Below are positions 26,548-35,883 of a DNA stretch of 64,000 bases, piece by piece (the first letter of the stretch is position 1; each line of letters starts with the position of its first letter). The notes beneath the pieces were generated by a model. That model did not search any database. It had not been told where the DNA came from and saw only the letters and a program-made list of their open reading frames with translations. Source of the stretch: Corallium rubrum (taxonomy: Eukaryota; Cnidaria; Anthozoa; Scleralcyonacea; Coralliidae); contig OZ036000.1 of NCBI GenBank assembly GCA_964035015.1, positions 1,362,501 through 1,426,500 on the forward strand, written 5' to 3'. Both the position numbers and the translations under genes were made by a program.

Positions 26548-29207
26548 CTATCCAAAAGCAGCATTTTTACTCAACTCTTTAGTCAACAATTCCCTCACTA
26601 GTTCCGGTGTAAATCCAGTCTTGACTATCTGAACTGATTTAATTGTTGATCTTAATCCTTTGTTAACTGAAATATTACTTTTTTTTAATTGCAGCACAGT
26701 AACAAGATAGTCAACTAACTCGTAGTTGGCTTGTCCATCTCTGGCTGGTGCTCCAATTTGAATGGCAACACAATCTTCCCCCACATCTAAGAAGCACCAG
26801 AAAGATATTAATTCCCTCAACCAAGAAGTTTTGTTTTCATTTAATATATCATACACGAGGAGGAGTGTTTCATCAGGATATCCAAACACCAAGACGTTTG
26901 TTGAAAACTGAGGCAAAGCCGAGATTTTTGAACAAACTTCGAGGTGTTTGGATAGCCTGATGAAACGCTCCTCTGAGTGTATGATATAGCATCTCAAACA
27001 AATCAGTATTTTAAAGTGTCACTGTGATGAAAAATCGTCAGATTTTTTTTCATAAAGTACATTTAAAATGAGGATGAATGGCGTTGGTGGTTTGTAAATA
27101 TCTCATCTCGTTCAAGAGATATTCACATATTGGAAATCTGCAAATTATATGGCTGATGACATCATTTTCTCCAAACGAGAGAAATGAAAATCATAAAATT
27201 AGGAATATCTCTAGAAATAAACAATAGAAAGTGCTCAAATTTTGCATGCTTATCATATTAAATAAAATGTTTTACTGTGGAACTTTAGTTGTTTTCATGG
27301 AAACTGCTAGTTCCTGGCCCCCTCCAATGATAAAATTAAATTTGCTTATTTATCAGCAATCAAGTAGCGTCTACTCCAGTGAGTAGAAGTGAAGATTAGG
27401 GCTTATGTAGGCATTGTAATTCAAACGTTTAAATCTTTCTATTTTTAAACAATGAGGCAAAAATGATAATTCCTTTTTAAGGTTTAGAGTAACCTGTGAG
27501 CATGCGCTTAACATGGCAATCACAAAAGTTCCACAGAGAAGTGTATTTTATTGGATACTATAAGCATACAAAGTTTAAGCGCGTTTTATTGTTTATTTCC
27601 AGAGATATTCCTTATTTTACAATTTTCATTTTGCTCGTTTGGAGAAAATGATATCATCAGCCATAAATTTGCATATTTCCAAAACGTGAATATCTCTTGA
27701 ACGAGATGAGATACTGACAAACCACAAACGCCATTCACCCTCATTTTAAATGTACTTTATGAGAAGATCAAAAAAAAGACTGACGATTTTTTCATCATAG
27801 TGACACTTTAAGAGAAAATTGAGATGAAAGATTGCTTAATTTATGTAATTTCTTCCTCCGATATCCAAACCACGGACATGGTACTGATTTCCTTTGTGTT
27901 TTCCTCATGACTTATTAATGAGTTTGAGATGTAATATATCATCAACGAATTGGAGTGTTTCATTAGGGGATCCAAACATGAGAAAACATGATGAAAGCAC
28001 AAGGCCGAAGGCCAAATGGTTTTATTGTTTTCGAGTGTTCAGATTCCCCTGACGAAACATGATAAACAAGTTGTTGATATGGCATCTCAATCGAGCAATT
28101 TCAGTGGGAAAATACAATTAAAATAAACCCCCATGAGATTTTATTCATGAGTGAGTGTAAAATTTATTCATACAGCAACTTGTTTGTTTTGCATAGATAA
28201 TTAAGATCTTAAGAATTCAATGAACACCAGTTTTCATCTAATATCTTTTAGATTGCCAAGGGTTCTTCCTTTGACAAACAAAATTATCTGACATTACATG
28301 TAACCCCGGCCCTTTTACCGATTTTGGCCATTTTTTCCAACTGTATATATGATATAAGATCAAAATATGAAAATCAACTCAAATAAAGTGCGTTTTCAGC
28401 TTCTGTAAATACAAGGCTTTATCGGAACTAAATTTTCGTATTTTAATATTATAAAAGTTGAAAGTGATCAATTTTGGTCAAAATGTAAAGGTTAACCTTC
28501 TTTACATTTTTTTGCTGGTCTGGGCCATTTTTTCAACTTTTTCTATTAGGTCAAAAAGAAAGTCTGTTTTTGGCTTTAGTAATGATGAGAAGGCTGTATT
28601 CAAACCAAAATTATTTGGCTAGCTCAGGCAGGAATGGGTTAATGAATAATAACTCATTGCTGCCTAAGATGTCTTACTTGTATTGGGTCTGGCCAAACGC
28701 TTTCAACATTTCATTCAACATCGTTCAACATTGTTGAACGAAAATTTGACACCATTCAACAAGGTTCAACATCATTCAACATGTTGAATTCAACAATGTT
28801 GAACGATGTTGAATGAAATGTTGAAAGCGAATTTGGCCAGGCGTTTAGGGTTCTCCCTGACATTAATTAAATAGTAATTAAAGAAAAAAAAACACACCTG
28901 TAACTGCACTTTGCTTTGCTCCAGGTTTTGCTAGAACTCTGAGAGTAATGCTTCCATCTTTTGTTTCTGAAATGGCTGTTAAAGGGCTTGATGTGTTCAC
29001 AGTTGAGGAAGAACTAGCCACATGGCCTCTGGTAGTACTGTTCGTATTACTGCCCTGTGAGTCACTTCTCATCTCTGCTAATCTAGTTCGCCGTCTGGGT
29101 TCTGAAGGTGTGTTTGGAGAACGTTTTCTACAAAGAGAAAGCATGTCCATGTTGAATTTTCGCGTCTGTTGAACGCTTCGCAATGTTTGTTGAAGTAATT
29201 TGTTCAT
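26548..29207 (-). CDS. UPF0235 / DUF167 (YggU-like) protein, C15orf40-like, two exons
   Basis: Exon 1 is 29207-28898 and exon 2 is 26786-26548. The donor is CAG|GTGTGT and the acceptor TTCTTAG|ATG. The phase-1 junction makes Asp (G+AT) and gives 182 aa plus stop. The DUF167 domain fills the C-terminal half: exon 1 ends SITLRVLAKPGAKQSAVT, and exon 2 carries VAIQIGAPARDGQANYELV and LQLKKSNISVNKG, which match the conserved KPGAKQ, AP..GxAN and G.KS-type motifs of the family and of human C15orf40. Residues 1 to about 85 are Ser/Thr/Arg-rich and start MNKLLQQTLRSVQQTRKF, a possible mitochondrial presequence; Met20 or Met22 are alternative starts. The molecular function of the family is unknown. 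A candidate AATAAA lies at 26242-26247 on the minus strand. Confidence 0.88.
26843..26996. mobile_element. Foldback element in the DUF167 gene intron (family 1, copy 1)
   Basis: The arms are inverted repeats. AATATATCATACACGAGGA and GTGTTTCATCAGGATATCC on the left match the complement of GATAGCCTGATGAAACGC and GAGTGTATGATAT on the right. It begins about 56 bp upstream of the exon 2 acceptor. A sister copy is at 27922-28090. Confidence 0.75.
27011..27811. mobile_element. TTAA-bounded foldback MITE, 801 bp
   Basis: The ends are TTAAAGTGTCACTGTGATG and, in complement, CATCATAGTGACACTTTAA, so both termini show TTAA followed by AGTGTCACT. Long imperfect arms continue inward (CATCTCGTTCAAGAGATATT and complement; AGGAATATCTCTAGAAATAA and complement) around a short unique core. 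There is no coding capacity. TTAA at both ends suggests a TTAA-targeting (piggyBac-like) mobiliser, but the terminal bases are not the usual CCC, so a TA-targeting family is an alternative. Confidence 0.8.
27922..28090. mobile_element. Foldback element (family 1, copy 2)
   Basis: TTTGAGATGTAATATATCAT and GTGTTTCATTAGGGGATCC on the left pair with GATTCCCCTGACGAAACA and GATATGGCATCTCAA on the right. The arms resemble those of the copy at 26843-26996 (GTGTTTCAT, GAT.TCC, ATATCAT), so both belong to one family. Confidence 0.7.
28301..28625 (+). repeat. Degenerate relatives of the 171-bp satellite
   Basis: Landmarks of the satellite monomer occur in order: ACCGATTTTGGCCA, AAATAAAGTGCGTTTTCAGC, CTTCTGTAAA, AATTTTGGTCAAAATGTAAAGG, then TCTGGGCCATTTTTTCAAC, TATTAGGTCAAAAA and GAGAAGGCTGTATT. 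The spacing of the GGCCATTTTTTC landmarks gives a period of about 195 bp, so roughly two units are present. They sit inside the intron of the DUF167 gene, 3.2 kb beyond the edge of the main array. Confidence 0.75.
28689..28840. mobile_element. Near-perfect palindromic foldback
   Basis: CTGGCCAAACGCTTTCAACA and TTTCATTCAACATCGTTCAA on the left are matched by TTGAACGATGTTGAATGAAA and TGTTGAAAGC..TTTGGCCAG on the right. The centre is itself built of short CAACATNNTTCAACA units. It lies 58 bp inside the intron from the exon 1 donor. Confidence 0.8.
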
Positions 29208-29277
29208 TTAACTTAAATTACATGGCACTACTTCATGTATGCCTATTATTGTGTATGATTTAGAAACGATTTGGAAC

Positions 29278-29796
29278 TCTGGATGCCAGAAGGGATAGGA
29301 GAGAAAAAAGGGGAAAGATGGGGAAGGGAGGAAAAGATGGGGGGGGGGGAGGAAAAGATGGGGGAGGGAGGAAAAGATGGGGGGGGGGGGGAGGAAAAGA
29401 TGGGGGAGGGAGGAAAAGATGGGGGAGGGAGGAAAAGATGGAATGGAGAGAAAAAAAGAGGAAGGGAGGAAAAGAGGGAATGGAGAGAAAAAAAGGGGAA
29501 AGATGGGGGAAGGAGGAAAAGATGGGGGAAGGGAGGAAAAGAGAGAATGGAGAGAAAAAAAGGGGAAGGGAGGAAAAGAGGGAATGGAGAGAAAAAAAGG
29601 GGAAAGATGGGGAAGGGAGGAAAAGAGAGAATGGAGAGAAAAAGGGGAAAGATGGGGAAGGGAGGAAAAGATGGAATGGAGAGAAAAAAAGGGGAAGGGA
29701 GGAAAAGAGGGAACGGAGAGAAAAAAGAAGGGAAAGATGGGGGATGGGAGGGGGAAAAGGGGGAAGGGGGGGAAAAGGGGGGAAGGGAGGGAACAG
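29278..29796. repeat. Purine-rich minisatellite
   Basis: These are irregular repeats of GGGAGGAAAAGATGGGG and GGAATGGAGAGAAAAAAAGG with almost no pyrimidines on the plus strand. The array starts right after CTCTGGATGCCAGAAGGG and lies just upstream of the first exon of the minus-strand DUF167 gene. A complementary array next to the same TGGATGCCAG motif is at 56655-56820. Confidence 0.93.
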
Positions 29797-29910
29797 GTTG
29801 GTAATTTTGAAGTCGTGTCAACATCCGACCATATTCATACACTTTGCAGTAAACTAATTTTAAAAGTGTAAACACCCTTTCTCAACAGCGGTGGACCAGA
29901 AAGTCCCGGT

Positions 29911-30080
29911 GCTTACTTTGTGTTTCGCGCACGAATATTTTATTCTCTGACCCTGAAAACACCCTAATCCTCAAACCTAATCCTAATACTATTCTAATTC
30001 TACCCCAACCCCAACCCTAATCCTAACCCTAACTCTAACCCTAACCCTAATGCATATTCGTGCGTGAAACACAAAGTAAT
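29911..30080. mobile_element. Foldback enclosing telomere-like (CCCTAA) repeats
   Basis: The arms are GCTTACTTTGTGTTTCGCGC plus ACGAATAT on the left and ATATTCGTGCGTGAAACACA plus AAGTAA on the right. The interior, about 29955-30051, is degenerate CCCTAA/TCCTAA/CCCCAA repeats that become regular towards the right (CTAACCCTAACCCTAA). This is a short interstitial telomere-like tract carried inside a palindromic element rather than a true telomere. Confidence 0.75.
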
Positions 30081-30178
30081 AACCCAATTCCCGAAGGTGT
30101 GAGTTCAAATCCGGCTCAAGTCAGCTGAAATTTTTTGGTTGACTTTAGCAGTGTACAGTATAGGTTATTAGGCTCATT

Positions 30179-30583
30179 CAGGGGCGTCGGAAGTGGGGGG
30201 CCTGCCTTCCCCCCCCCCCCCCCCCTCACACACACACTTTTTGGTGGGGGGCAAGAATATGTTTGCCCTTCCCACTTTTTAACAAGGCCAGTAATAAAGT
30301 TATGATTAACAAAATCACTAACCCTTGCTAACCCACGACTTTTTAATAAAGATATAATAAAGAAATTTGAATGCAGATATTCATTAATGTCTGGAAAAGT
30401 GTTGTCTTTTGAGTATTTTATGACGTTTTTGGACCTTTAGAATTCTGTAAATCCTTGTTCTAAAATGCAGGAAATGGCATTTCAGAGACTCTGGGTTTCA
30501 AAATTTCCCAGGGGAGCCTGCCCCTGCACCCCCCTAAAAATTTTGCCTCCCCCCGAACTTTTAGTGTTGCTCCGATGCCCCTG
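30179..30583. mobile_element. hAT-type MITE with perfect 8-bp target duplication
   Basis: The 405-bp element has ends CAGGGGCGTCGGA and, in complement, TCCGATGCCCCTG. It is flanked by GGCTCATT at 30171-30178 and GGCTCATT at 30584-30591, an exact 8-bp target-site duplication typical of hAT elements. It has G/C-run ends and contains the module ATGCAGGAAATGGCATTTC at about 30464, which also occurs at 60060. There is no transposase frame. The intact duplication suggests a fairly young insertion. Confidence 0.9.
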
Positions 30584-30588
30584 GGCTC

Positions 30589-30727
30589 ATTTCCACTCAG
30601 GAAAATTTTCCTTGGACAGAACATTTTTCTTTAAGTTAAATTTTTTTTTAAGTTCATTAGTTTCACCCAAGAGCTCACAAGACAAAGAAAAAATTTCTGT
30701 CCAAGGAACATTTTCCCGAGTGGAAAT
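30589..30727. mobile_element. Small foldback element
   Basis: ATTTCCACTCAGGAAAATTT and TCCTTGGACAGAA are matched in complement by TTCTGTCCAAGGAACATTTT and CCCGAGTGGAAAT. The neighbouring hAT element inserted at its left edge, so this foldback was there first. Confidence 0.75.
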
Positions 30728-30769
30728 ATACACCTTAAGAAATCAACAAAGGTATTCGTAAAGGACTAT

Positions 30770-31936
30770 TTATATTGGTAAAGGTATTTGTAAAGGTATT
30801 ATTGGTAAAGGTATTATTGGTAAAAGTATTATTGGTGAAGGTATTATTGGTAAAGGTATTATTAGTAAAGGTATTATTGGTAAAGGTATTATTGGTAAAA
30901 GTATTATTGGTAAAGGTATTATTGATAAAGGTATTATTGGTAAAGGTATTATTGGTAAAGGTATTATTGGTAAAGGTATTATTGGTAAAGGTATTATTGG
31001 TAAAGGTATTATTGGTAAAGGCATTATTGGTAAAGGTATTATTGGTAAAGGTACTATTGGTAAAGGTATTATTGGTAAAGGTATTACTGGTAAAGGTATT
31101 ATTGGTAAAGGTATTATTGGTAAAGGTATTATTGGTAAAGGTATTATTGGTAAAGGTATTACAGTATTCGTAAACTTAAGGTATTATTGGTAAAGGTATT
31201 ATTGGTAAAAGTATTATTCGTAAAGGTATTATTGGTAAAGGTATTATTGGTAAAGGTATTATTGGTAAATGTATTATTGGTAAAGGTATTATTGGTAAAG
31301 GTATTATTGGTAAAGGTATTATTGGTAAAGGTATTATTGGTAAAGGTATTATTGGTAAAGGTATTATTGGTAAAGGTATTATTGGTAAAGGTATTATTGG
31401 TAAAGGTATTATTTGTAAAGGTATTATTGGTAAAAGTATTATTCGTAAAGGTATTATTGGTAAAGGTATTATTGGTAAAGGTATTATTGGTAAAGGTATT
31501 ATTGGTTAAGGTATTATTGGTAAAGGTATTATTGGTAAAGGTATTATTGGTAAAGGTATTATTGGTAAAGGTATTATTGGTAAAAGTATTATTGGTAAAG
31601 GTATTATTGATAAAAGTATTATTGGTAAAGGTATTATTGGTAAATGTATTATTGGTAAAGGTATTATTGGTAAAGGTATTATTGGTAAAGGTATTATTGG
31701 TAAATGTATTATTGGTAAAGGTATTATTGGTAAAGGTATTATTGGTAAAAGTATTATTGGTAAAGGTATTATTGATAAAAGTATTATTGGTAAAGGTATT
31801 ATTGGTAAATGTATTATTGGTAAAGGTATTATTGGTAAAGGTATTATTGATAAAAGTATTATTGATAAAGGTATTATTGGTAAAGGTATTATTGGTAAAG
31901 GTATTATTGGTAAAGGTATTATTGGTAAAGGTATTA
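30770..31936. repeat. 15-bp minisatellite (GGTAAAGGTATTATT)n
   Basis: About 77 units of a 15-bp repeat have sporadic single-base variants (GATAAAG, GGTAAAA, GGTAAAT) and one short interruption near 31160-31180. Because 15 is divisible by three it stays open and yields a spurious Val-Lys-Val-Leu-Leu repeat protein on the plus strand and an Ile/Pro/Leu one on the minus strand. Confidence 0.97.
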
Positions 31937-33225
31937 CAATTGTATACTCACAGAGATAAAATCCTCGGAGCGTTGTCTTGTCGAATATCAATATCTTTCA
32001 TCTATTTTAGCAAACTGGATCGAGAAACAAACTAGAAAAAAGAACATTGTTTAGTCCAATGGCCCAAGATCTCGCAATTGAGAAAAATAACTACGTACAA
32101 TAGTTCGAACAATGCTGAGGGGTTTAAAATAGACAAAGATATCTTACCTTTGTCATGATCTCGCCGATTATGAATGTCCAAAAAACACAAATACTACTTC
32201 CAAGTAATAGCGTAATAACTAACAAATCTTCTTGGACTTTGTTAATGGTTTAAAACCCGAAGATGGAAGGGATTTTTCTTGATTAAAATGAAAGAGTTTG
32301 CTGCATATTTTTTCCACCATGTTGTTTTTCGCCAAAGGACTTTAAATTTCCCGGCATACGGCGATTTCCGAGTGTTTCCGAGGAAATAACGCGCGCGATC
32401 TGCACGCGGGACCTTGAACCAAAACACGCACTCTCGTTCCCTGGCGCCGGGTGACTCATTATTTTTATTATTATAACACTTCTTCGTCATTAAATAGGCA
32501 CGACAAAAACTATAAATGCTCACAAATGAAACAAAAATACAAAGTTAATAAACTTATGTAAAGATCGCAACCATCCGAGGGGGTAGGGGGTGGGGTTAGG
32601 GGTGGGAGGGGAGGAGAGGGTAATTAAAGTTGTAGCAACTTCGTAAATTTTAAGAAACTCGAAATTTATAAAAAGTTTTAAAATCGCAAAAATTAGAACC
32701 CTTATTAATAACAACAAAAACACTTAATTAATAAAATCAAATCTCGCGCGCTACACGCCAGAAAGTCAAACCAGATGTTCTTACCGCGCGATCTTGCAAA
32801 TATTGAACAGGGCGGTTATATAGGCGGTTTTATTATATGGCTGGTTTGATTTCCGGTCCGTACGCAAAACCACGCACGCTGATTGGTTCCTGAGAAGTCG
32901 GGATTTTACAATATTGACCGACCGGTCAATACGCTTTTTTCTCGGCCCTGTAAGTTTTGGCAGGAACATTTCTGAGTTGATTTGAATACAAATAAAAGAG
33001 AAATAGGTATCTTTATTCAAATATTCTGAATAATAAAATGTGTTGGAACATCACTGCTGGTTTTCTTTAAAGCTGTTTATCTAAAAACACGACAAATAAA
33101 AGCCGAACTGGTGTAAATAAGAAGGCCAAGAGGCGACATGAAAAAGTCAACAGGTAAGGTAAACAGCATACTCCAAAGATGAAAACAACGCTCGAAGCTT
33201 AAAAATAAAATGAACCAATAGCCAT
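31937..33225. other. No recognised gene
   Basis: No reading frame here has recognisable homology. Two minus-strand stretches end in donor-like GTAAG or GTGAG (about 32155 and 31950) and could be non-coding or poorly conserved exons, but I cannot support a gene. A G-rich patch is at 32575-32620. Confidence 0.3.
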
Positions 33226-33380
33226 ATAATAAATTCCTTATTAACCTCGGTCTACTGGAAAGTATTTGCCCTCGGTTTTATCGCACAAACCTCGCTCCTT
33301 CGTCGCTCGGTCTGTACGAAAACCTCAGGCAAATACTTTCCCGTACAGACCTCGCACTCGGTTAATAAGTCCTTAATATA
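33226..33380. mobile_element. Foldback element upstream of AOAH
   Basis: AATTCCTTATTAACCTCGG and GGAAAGTATTTGCC on the left are matched in complement by GGCAAATACTTTCC and CGGTTAATAAGTCCTTAAT on the right. The middle carries CTCGCTCCTTCGTCGCTCGG. It lies about 250 bp upstream of the AOAH start codon. Confidence 0.7.
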
Positions 33381-33562
33381 GGCGTATATATATTGACAAG
33401 CGCCCTGCTGTCGCGCGGCCAGGAACATCCGCGTTCCTTAGCTTTGTTTGACTTAAATACTTGTTTCCATCTATCAAACTGACATGACGTCATTTTCCCT
33501 TTTATTTTTCTCCTTTTTTTGGAGTTCAAGTGCCAATGTAAACAATTTACATCCGGTCACAT

Positions 33563-33570
33563 TATAAATA
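33563..33570 (+). promoter_or_regulatory. Candidate TATA box of AOAH
   Basis: TATAAATA lies 69 bases before the AOAH start codon, a plausible distance for a short 5' UTR. The call rests on motif and position only. Confidence 0.4.
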
Positions 33571-33631
33571 ATTATCGTATCTCGTGACATTGTGACAACA
33601 CTGTATTGAAAACGAAAAGACGGTATTAAAA

Positions 33632-35374
33632 ATGGTCGTCAAACCCAAATCAGTTTTCTTGATCTCTCTTGTTTCTTTAGCAGTGCTTTCTCCTGGTACG
33701 TTTTCGCTTTCCAAAGGAGTAAACGGCGGAGTAAGATGTTTGGGCTGTACAGCAATTGTAAGCATCAACCAGCAACTAGCAGAAGTATGGAACACTACAT
33801 TCACGAAATCGTACAAGAGGTTATGCTCTTATCTTCCTCCTACTATTGGCGCAGCATGTTCTGTACTTGGTAGGTTCTTCCTTCCATTAATTGTTCAACA
33901 TCAATTCGCATCACCAGATGTCATTTGTCACGCCATTGGACAATGTTACACAGAGAAAGGCCAACCTGAATGTAAAGCTTATCCTAACAAATCCAGTGAG
34001 GGCTTTGCACAGGAAGTACAAGAGATCAAGAAGCACATCCAATTGAAAGGAATTCTCAGGGATATTTTTAATGAGCTGGAGCAACCAGAATTTGATATTT
34101 GTAAGCTACGTGTAGTAAGTGAAGTTTGCAAATGGTTAAATCATGTTTTTGGCCAAGACTTACCAATCTTTGACCTAGATGGTGACAAATTCAGTTCATA
34201 TGAATCATTTCGTGGTTATGCATGGCGGGGCAAGGATTGCAATGACTTTTTAGCTACTCATTATCCAGGAAGAAAGCCAATCTCGGGTGATGTTTTCTTC
34301 GACTCGAACTGCAATGGCATCAGTGGTTTCAACTTGCTGAGATGGAAAACATGGGAGGAAGTATTATGTGAAGATAGTGGACCACAGGGCACCATAGTCT
34401 TGGGTGATTCTGTCACTGCGCATTTCCATATTCCACCTGAATGGCTAACTGCCACTGAAATAAACCAGACAATATTCAAACATATGTTGTTCGTATTGGA
34501 GAATGAGTTTGATTGGCCAATGATGTCGGGCTTTACTGCATTTCTCGACACCAGTGCCTGGCCACAAATTATCACTGGACCAATTGATTCAGTTTATAAA
34601 CACATTGTCGACCGTAATCTCTGTAACCATCGAGACTACCAGAACATTGGTAAGAATGGGGCAGATTCGTTCATCATGAATGATGTTCTTCTAAAAGCTT
34701 TAGCACGAAACAACGCAACAGATTACCCAGCGCTGGTGTTTTATTCACTATCTGGCGACGATGTTTGTAATAGTAACCCAGAAGGACAAAACATGACCAC
34801 TCCAGAAGATATGAAAACAAATGCACTGAAAACCATGGATACATTAGATAAAATTCTTGCAAAGGGAAGTCATGTTGTGATGCTGGGTCTTGCTGATGGT
34901 GGTGTTCTATACGATAGTATGCATAATCGAATTCATCCTCTTGGAAAACTTCACAAAGATATAACTTACTCTGCTCTTTATGACTTCATGAACTGTCTTC
35001 AGGTATCACCATGTGCTGGTTGGTTGAACAGTAATGAAAGTATACGCAATGCCACAACAGAAAGAGCAAAGGAACTGAGTAAAGTACTTGAAAATATAGC
35101 AGAAACACAGAAATACAAAAACTTTGATTTGGTCTTCCTTGAAAACTTTTTTGCAGATGTAATAAAGGTATGGAAAGCAAGTGGAAAAGATCATGAAACA
35201 TGGCAACTCATTGAACCTGTAGGAGGCTTCCATCCTGATCAAACTGCTTTAGCTTTGAGTGCTAAGGTTCTTGTGGAAACCATTCAATCGAAAGTTCCAC
35301 ATTTCCTCGGTGAAGTTAACCCACACAATGATTTAATTAAAAAGCTGTTTGGTAATCAAGGAGGATATACTTAA
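33632..35374 (+). CDS. AOAH: Acyloxyacyl hydrolase (AOAH), single exon
   Basis: This 580-aa secreted or lysosomal lipase removes secondary acyl chains from lipid A and so detoxifies bacterial endotoxin; in invertebrates it may also act on other acyl lipids. A signal peptide covers residues 1 to about 25. A saposin-B-like domain follows with Cys36, 39, 65, 76, 99 and 105. The linker carries the DLDGDKFSSYESFRGYAWRG segment (181-200) typical of the family. The GDSL hydrolase domain has GDSV with the nucleophile at Ser260, HCNHRDYQN-like NLCNHRDYQNIGKNGADS, and the catalytic Asp/His region GGFHPD (His534). The C-terminus NPHNDLIKKLFGNQGG matches vertebrate AOAH, which is 575 aa. It is intronless here, unlike the many-exon human gene. 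AATAAA lies 21 bases after the stop. Confidence 0.96.
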   Translation: MVVKPKSVFLISLVSLAVLSPGTFSLSKGVNGGVRCLGCTAIVSINQQLAEVWNTTFTKSYKRLCSYLPPTIGAACSVLGRFFLPLIVQHQFASPDVICHAIGQCYTEKGQPECKAYPNKSSEGFAQEVQEIKKHIQLKGILRDIFNELEQPEFDICKLRVVSEVCKWLNHVFGQDLPIFDLDGDKFSSYESFRGYAWRGKDCNDFLATHYPGRKPISGDVFFDSNCNGISGFNLLRWKTWEEVLCEDSGPQGTIVLGDSVTAHFHIPPEWLTATEINQTIFKHMLFVLENEFDWPMMSGFTAFLDTSAWPQIITGPIDSVYKHIVDRNLCNHRDYQNIGKNGADSFIMNDVLLKALARNNATDYPALVFYSLSGDDVCNSNPEGQNMTTPEDMKTNALKTMDTLDKILAKGSHVVMLGLADGGVLYDSMHNRIHPLGKLHKDITYSALYDFMNCLQVSPCAGWLNSNESIRNATTERAKELSKVLENIAETQKYKNFDLVFLENFFADVIKVWKASGKDHETWQLIEPVGGFHPDQTALALSAKVLVETIQSKVPHFLGEVNPHNDLIKKLFGNQGGYT

Positions 35375-35394
35375 AAGGATAATCCAAATAGTGT

Positions 35395-35400
35395 AATAAA
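35395..35400 (+). other. Polyadenylation signal of AOAH
   Basis: AATAAA begins 21 bases after the AOAH stop codon. The 3' UTR would therefore be very short and end before the palindrome at 35441. Confidence 0.55.
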
Positions 35401-35440
35401 AGTACATGCTGTGTAGGTAGTGTAGAAACAACAATCGAAG

Positions 35441-35571
35441 TATAGTAAGGTTAGATATACTGCCGAAACAGAGAACGTAGGAGACTAACGTTTCTCTCTG
35501 ACGAAGGGCCTTCACTCGAAACGTTAGACTCCTACGGTCTCTGTTTCGGCAGTATATCTAACCTTACTATA
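35441..35571. mobile_element. Palindrome with hammerhead-like core in its loop (locus A)
   Basis: The 131-bp palindrome has arms TATAGTAAGGTTAGATATAC, TGCCGAAACAGAGA and so on, matched in complement on the right with few mismatches. The loop and inner right arm read TCT, CTGACGA, A, GGGC, CTTC, ACTC, GAA, ACGT, T, AGA. This is the order stem I, CTGANGA, one extra base, stem II, GAA, self-complementary stem III, cleavage base, stem I. The same CTGACGAAGGGCCTTC string occurs in locus B at 48.1 kb. It lies between the convergent AOAH and TPGS2 genes. Confidence 0.8.
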
Positions 35572-35883
35572 TTTTAATTATACTCAAAAGGATAAGTTAA
35601 TCATAGACAAATCTTCCAAATTATTTTTGCATAATTTTTGTAGTGGTTGAGACTCATGATTTAAAAGTTTGTAATATAAAAATTAAAAATATTACTGCTG
35701 GTTTGGGTAAATGTAAAGGAGAACATTTTAATTGGAAGTTTCATTTGCAAAATAGATTTTAGCTCAATGAATCTCAGCTAGTAAATTCTCAAACATCAGT
35801 GTTGAAATTAAATTTGTTAGGATTACGTTTTCGTGGAATGAAAATTTATGAAAATGTATGAAAGTTGGTGCTCTTTAATTATT

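Noticed and set aside
29246-29875. Gly/Lys/Glu/Met and Phe/Pro/Ser frames over the purine array
   Set aside because: Low-complexity sequence open in several frames, with no domain.
30775-32035. Val-Lys-Val-Leu-Leu repeat proteins on the plus strand
   Set aside because: These arise from a 15-bp minisatellite whose period keeps frame. There is no start context and no non-repeat coding sequence.
32242-32523. Possible 93-codon minus-strand gene
   Set aside because: No recognisable motif, no homologue known to me, and a composition like the surrounding non-coding DNA.
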